Made by a program: the position numbers and the translations under genes
The notes under the pieces: generated by a model
What the model saw: only the letters and a program-made list of their open reading frames with translations
Databases searched by the model: none
What the model was told of the DNA's origin: nothing
Part shown: in pieces, positions 60,513 to 64,000 of the stretch
Numbering within the stretch: the first letter of the stretch is position 1
Layout: each line of letters opens with the position of its first letter
Source of the DNA: Marinoscillum luteum
Lineage (GTDB): Bacteria; Bacteroidota; Bacteroidia; Cytophagales; Cyclobacteriaceae
Reading direction: 5' to 3'
NCBI RefSeq assembly: GCF_044005705.1
Contig: NZ_JBIPKE010000020.1
Location: forward strand, 434,001 to 498,000
DNA: 64,000 bases

Positions 60513-61073
60513 CTACTCCTCTCTCCTTACCTTGATGGTCCAATAGGTAAGTGAATCGCCTGGAGTAGGAATATACTGATGTGGCACCATGGCTGGTATC
60601 ATCACAAAATCTCCTGGCAGCAGGCTGCGCTTCGAAGGATTTTGGATCACCCCGCCAAGCCAGTCTCTGATGGGTGCAGCTCCACGTACCCGCTGATCAC
60701 CAACGATGGAGTCTCCGGTGATCAACACACCACTACCTGAGCGAATAATGGCCACATCATCCCACTGCTCATGAAGCTCTACCTCTCCCGGGCCTGTCCT
60801 GAGAATGACCAAAGACGGAGCTCCTTCATTGCTTCTGGACAATACCTCTGAAGCCACCATGACCGAGTCATTTTCTTTAAGGGCCAAAACTAGTTTGGCC
60901 TGAAGGAAGTCATCCTGTTCATCCTCAGAATAGAAGGTTACAGAATCCTTGAGAACATCCTTCTCAACAGGAGCAGATGCTTGCTGCTGCGCAGCACCTT
61001 CCTTAGATGACTGATCACAGGATATGAAACCCACGGCTAGGGTGAGCATTGAAATGACGATTGAATTTTTCAT
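60513..61073 (-). CDS. Cupin-domain lipoprotein
   Basis: This is a 186-residue lipoprotein (lipobox AVGFISC, then a Gln/Ala-rich linker). Residues about 85-185 form a cupin-like domain: VELHEQWDDVAIIRSGSGVLITGD carries the first metal-site His and Glu, and LLPGDFVMIPAMVPHQYIP carries the second His. No enzyme class can be named; single-domain cupins bind metals and small ligands. It is exported, unlike most sugar-isomerase cupins. It lies upstream of the unknown lipoprotein and separated from GH10 by a 298-bp palindrome-rich gap. Confidence 0.72.
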   Translation of the reverse strand: MKNSIVISMLTLAVGFISCDQSSKEGAAQQQASAPVEKDVLKDSVTFYSEDEQDDFLQAKLVLALKENDSVMVASEVLSRSNEGAPSLVILRTGPGEVELHEQWDDVAIIRSGSGVLITGDSIVGDQRVRGAAPIRDWLGGVIQNPSKRSLLPGDFVMIPAMVPHQYIPTPGDSLTYWTIKVRREE

Positions 61074-61164
61074 GAATGAAGAGACTTTTCCATCTATTTA
61101 CATCAAATCTAAACATAAAGGCACACTCTTCTATCACAACCTACCCCACCGGCTTCATCCGCCA

Positions 61165-61350
61165 ATAAGGGATGTCGCTCCTACGGAGCTACCCTGTGTT
61201 CTTAGGGTTCGCGCTGCTCACATCAGACACCGCTGGTGTCTGATCCACAGAAAACACCTTTTGAACCCAGATCAATCTGCTCCATAGGAGCGGAATGCTC
61301 TTAGATATAATTCCCAGCCGAATGAGCTGCGTAGCTGCGATATGTCTCAG
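61165..61350. repeat. Palindrome-rich intergenic element (REP-like)
   Basis: Three near-perfect hairpins sit close together: GCTCC-TAC-GGAGC (61177-61189), ATCAGACACC-GCT-GGTGTCTGAT (61222-61244) and GCTCC-ATA-GGAGC (61279-61291), followed by GCTGCGTAGCTGC near 61326-61338. The segment is GC-richer than other gaps in the window and has no open frame. It resembles dispersed palindromic elements known from other bacterial genomes, but copy number cannot be judged from one window. Confidence 0.55.
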
Positions 61351-61371
61351 CAGGGGAAAGAATTCAGAAAG

Positions 61372-62505
61372 TTACTTCCCAACCACTCCGAGCACCGCTT
61401 GATGGGCTGGTTTGGGAGCCAAAGATCTATCGAACAACAGCGGATAGTCTGTTCTACCACGCGCAGGCCAGTTGTTTTTCCAGGATTGTCCATCGTGCAC
61501 TCCCCACAAAGTAACCCTCGTGATGATGTCTTGATGCTTATGAAACAGCTCGAAAAGGTCCGCATACCGCTGAGCCAAAGCCATCTGGACAGAATCTGGC
61601 AACCCATTTTTGTATGGGTTTGCCTCCGCATTATTTTCAAAGCTGGCTGAGAGATCGGCGCCTTCTACATTCCGTGGGTTGGGTAGCACTGTTATGTCCA
61701 GCTCGGTGATCATCACCTTTAGTCCTGCATTCCCAATTTTCAGAATACTGGCCTCGATTTCCTCCAAAGTAGGCCTCTCCAGACCCCAATGACCCTGCAT
61801 CCCTATACCATCTATCCGCAAGCCCTTAGCTTTAATCGCTTTAGCCAGTTGCACGGCCCCATCACATTTCTCAGGACGGTTCATGCTATAATCATTGTAA
61901 TAAAGTTCAGCTTCAGGGTCGGCCTTGGCTGCATACTCAAAAGCCTTATAAATAAAATCCACTCCTCCGATTTGGTAAAACAGGGACTCCCGAAAAGTAC
62001 CATCATCATTGAGGGCCTCATTCACCACATCATAGCCTCCAATCTTACCCTGATAGCGGCCCATAATGGCATTGATGTGATCTTTCATCCGACCAAAGAG
62101 TGCCGTGCTGTCATTAAGATCATTGTCTTCATCCCGAAAAACCCATTCCGGTGTTTGATTGTGCCAAATAAGCGTATGCCCAACCATGAACTGATCATTT
62201 CTATCTGCCATCGCCACTAACTTATCCGTGTACTCGAAGTTGAAAGTATCAAGCTTCGGGTGCACATGCATCCACTTCATAGCATTCTCGGGTGTGAGGC
62301 TACTAAACTCATTCCTGATAAGTGTAGATTCGGCAGAATCTTTCTCCAGGATTTGTCCCCAGCCCAGGGCTGCTCCGATATAAAAATCCTCCGCATAGGC
62401 GGTACGCAAAGTCGGTCCCACCTTTTTCTCAGTCTGAGCACAGGACATCGTCAGGGTAAAAAACACCCCGGAAATAATCAAAAATTTTAAATCCTTCATT
62501 CTCAT
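61372..62505 (-). CDS. GH10 endo-beta-1,4-xylanase, lipoprotein
   Basis: This is a 377-residue lipoprotein (lipobox TLTMSC). A single GH10 TIM barrel has the family blocks NEFSSLTPENAMKWMHVHP, GHTLIWHNQTPEWVF, the acid/base Glu163 in DVVNEALNDDG and the nucleophile Glu268 in MITELDI, ending in RGRTDYPLLFD. It should cleave xylan backbones at the cell surface or in the periplasm. Its ATG shares one base with the stop of the upstream aldehyde dehydrogenase gene (62505), so the two are probably cotranscribed. It is the clearest sign that xylan is a target of this block. Confidence 0.95.
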   Translation of the reverse strand: MRMKDLKFLIISGVFFTLTMSCAQTEKKVGPTLRTAYAEDFYIGAALGWGQILEKDSAESTLIRNEFSSLTPENAMKWMHVHPKLDTFNFEYTDKLVAMADRNDQFMVGHTLIWHNQTPEWVFRDEDNDLNDSTALFGRMKDHINAIMGRYQGKIGGYDVVNEALNDDGTFRESLFYQIGGVDFIYKAFEYAAKADPEAELYYNDYSMNRPEKCDGAVQLAKAIKAKGLRIDGIGMQGHWGLERPTLEEIEASILKIGNAGLKVMITELDITVLPNPRNVEGADLSASFENNAEANPYKNGLPDSVQMALAQRYADLFELFHKHQDIITRVTLWGVHDGQSWKNNWPARGRTDYPLLFDRSLAPKPAHQAVLGVVGK

Positions 62506-64000
62506 TATTTTTTCTTTAATTCACCATTTATCAACCTCCAGATATTGAGCGGGTTATGATCCCTCAATGCTAAGGGCAAGGAGGCCTGTGGGAAATCCTG
62601 ATAACATACCGGCCTCACAAATCTTTTGATGGCCCCTGTCCCTACGGAGGTGGACTGAGGTGCTGTGGTAGCCGGGTAAGGACCTCCGTGGACCATGGCT
62701 TGCCCCACCTCAACCCCTGTTGGGTAACCGTTGAATAGTAGTCGTCCCACCTTTCGTTCCAAAATATGAATCAGGTCTTTGTATTCCTCCAGGTCTGCAT
62801 CGGTACCATGGATTGTGGCGGTCAAATGTCCTTGCATTTTTCTTGCTACCTCCAGCATTTGGTCTTTTCCCTCAGCTATGACACTCAAAGTAGACGGGCC
62901 AAACACCTCTTCCTCAAGGCCCGACTGCCCTAAGAAATCAGTCGCTTTTGTTTTGAAAATTTTGGACGGCACCTGGTTTTTACCCTGTCCGGAAATTCCT
63001 TCGGAAACTATCTCCACCCCAGGAAAAGATGTCAACCTGTTCACCCCGGCCTCATAGTTATCCTTGATTCCTTCAGATAGCATAGTACCTGAGGCAGTTT
63101 TAGAAACCAGGTCTCCCATTGCTTCCAAAAGCTGACTTGTTTCTGTCGATTCATTAGCGATCACCAACCCAGGATTGGTACAAAACTGACCTACCCCCAT
63201 ATTCAATGAGCCAACCAGACCTGAAGCCAGACCTTCACCACGAGCGCTCACGGCTCCTGGTAATAGGAATATCGGATTAGAGCTTCCCATTTCAGCAAAG
63301 ACGGGAATTGGAGTATTACGCTGATTCGCTGCATCGAAGAGCGCTTTTCCTCCCCGAAAGGAGCCAGTAAATCCAACAGCCGTAATCCTGGGGTGCAACA
63401 CAATAGCCATTCCGACCTCCACTGAGGTCCCTTGTACCAGAGAGAAAACACCGTCGGGCATACCTGTTTTATTGGCTGCACTCACAATGGCTTGAGCTAC
63501 CATCTCAGAGGTACCCGGGTGCAACGGATGTGCCTTCACTACCACGGGGCAGCCCGCTGCCAGGGCAGAGGCCGTATCCCCTCCGGCTACAGAAAAGGCC
63601 AACGGGAAGTTACTCGCTCCAAAAATGCCCACCGGTCCCAAAGGAACCTGCATCTGCCTGATATCTGGCCGGGGAAGAGGTTGTCTATCGGGGATTGCCG
63701 TATCAATGCGCGCATCCACCCACGAGCCCTCACGGACAAGGCTGGCAAACATTTTGAGCTGGTTGGTGGTACGCATCCGCTCTCCGTTCAGGCGTGCGGC
63801 GGGAAGAGCAGTCTCTGACATACAGCGTTCGATCAGCTCATCGCCCAAAGCCCAAAGCTCATCCCCAATGGCCTCAAGGAAAAGCGCCCGATCCTCTGAA
63901 GACTGCTCTTTATATTCCTGAAAGGCAGCTTCAGCTTTCAATACTGCACTGCCTACTTCAGCTTCTGTAGCTTCATAAAAGCTGATGGGTAACAGGTCTC
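62505..64000 (-). CDS. NADP-type aldehyde dehydrogenase, alpha-ketoglutarate semialdehyde dehydrogenase family (5' end beyond the window)
   Basis: The frame is open to the right edge, so the first about 25-30 residues are missing; a TTG at 63941 is not the start. About 497 residues are seen. Marks are the catalytic Cys in GVGQFCTNPGL, the Glu in VFAEMGSSNP, the nucleotide-loop VGFTGSFRGGKALFDAANQR and PVVVKAHPLHPGTSE. This branch oxidises 2,5-dioxopentanoate to 2-oxoglutarate, the last step of non-phosphorylating pentose, uronate or hydroxyproline breakdown. Coupling to a GH10 xylanase gene hints at xylose or arabinose oxidation. Other enzymes of such a pathway are not in view. Confidence 0.9.
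   Translation of the reverse strand, partial: DLLPISFYEATEAEVGSAVLKAEAAFQEYKEQSSEDRALFLEAIGDELWALGDELIERCMSETALPAARLNGERMRTTNQLKMFASLVREGSWVDARIDTAIPDRQPLPRPDIRQMQVPLGPVGIFGASNFPLAFSVAGGDTASALAAGCPVVVKAHPLHPGTSEMVAQAIVSAANKTGMPDGVFSLVQGTSVEVGMAIVLHPRITAVGFTGSFRGGKALFDAANQRNTPIPVFAEMGSSNPIFLLPGAVSARGEGLASGLVGSLNMGVGQFCTNPGLVIANESTETSQLLEAMGDLVSKTASGTMLSEGIKDNYEAGVNRLTSFPGVEIVSEGISGQGKNQVPSKIFKTKATDFLGQSGLEEEVFGPSTLSVIAEGKDQMLEVARKMQGHLTATIHGTDADLEEYKDLIHILERKVGRLLFNGYPTGVEVGQAMVHGGPYPATTAPQSTSVGTGAIKRFVRPVCYQDFPQASLPLALRDHNPLNIWRLINGELKKK

Noticed and set aside
63939..63941. TTG as the start of the aldehyde dehydrogenase
   Set aside because: The frame continues upstream to the window edge with residues typical of this family (ISFYEATEAEVGSAV), so the gene is cut by the edge.

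Overview
The window is from a Bacteroidota chromosome, most likely a free-living (probably marine or soil) Cytophagales-type bacterium; that placement is inference. The evidence is three SusC-type TonB-dependent transporters, two SusD partners, ECF-sigma/FecR pairs, a hybrid two-component sensor, lipoproteins with an acidic residue soon after the lipobox Cys, three proteins with type IX secretion (T9SS) C-terminal domains, and TAnnTTTG-type -7 boxes. No tRNA, rRNA, CRISPR array or insertion sequence was seen. Nearly the whole window is one long run of polysaccharide utilization loci (PULs) for plant cell-wall hemicelluloses.

Layout, left to right. (0) 1-10658, minus strand: a SusC cut by the left edge, a hybrid two-component regulator (HTCS), a GH27 alpha-galactosidase, a SASA-type acetylesterase and a GH26 mannanase, which together suit galactomannan side-chain and backbone removal. 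(1a) 10918-18757, minus: a compact operon with GH130 mannosylglucose phosphorylase, a GPH-family symporter, a PQQ-type sugar dehydrogenase/cytochrome c lipoprotein, a Tat-exported TIM-barrel protein and a cellobiose/mannobiose 2-epimerase. (1b) 18911-31825, minus: ECF sigma, FecR, SusC (with STN domain), SusD, a putative surface glycan-binding lipoprotein, three GH26 enzymes and a SASA esterase. Blocks 0-1b form an acetylated (galacto)(gluco)mannan system: GH26 cuts the chain outside the cell, esterases and GH27 strip decorations, mannobiose is epimerised to mannosylglucose, and GH130 phosphorolyses it to mannose-1-phosphate and glucose.

(2) 32145-46401, minus: a second ECF sigma/FecR/SusC/SusD system followed by two BNR-propeller enzymes (one with a CBM9-like domain, one with six ricin-type repeats and a T9SS tail), a clan GH-A hydrolase and two GH43-type enzymes. 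The substrate is probably an arabinose- or xylose-containing glycan, but this is not resolved. (3) 46654-64000: a sugar:H+ symporter and an SDR dehydrogenase (minus), a LacI regulator, then a plus-strand operon of GH9, a CE4-like deacetylase with T9SS tail, SASA esterase and GH3, and finally a minus-strand group of YhcH-like protein, two small lipoproteins, GH10 xylanase and a 5'-truncated ketoglutarate-semialdehyde-type aldehyde dehydrogenase. This block suits beta-glucan/xylan breakdown.

The least expected signals are non-coding or contextual. Both FecR/SusC junctions carry a plus-strand -7 box at the susC start followed about 80-110 nt later by a plus-strand intrinsic terminator, which looks like a pair of antisense small RNAs of the DonS kind. 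Strong hairpins without U-tracts separate the SusCD part from the enzyme genes in both sigma-driven PULs. Matching CG-centred palindromes flank lacI. A translationally coupled sugar-oxidation pair (PQQ dehydrogenase plus Tat TIM-barrel) sits inside the mannan phosphorolysis operon.
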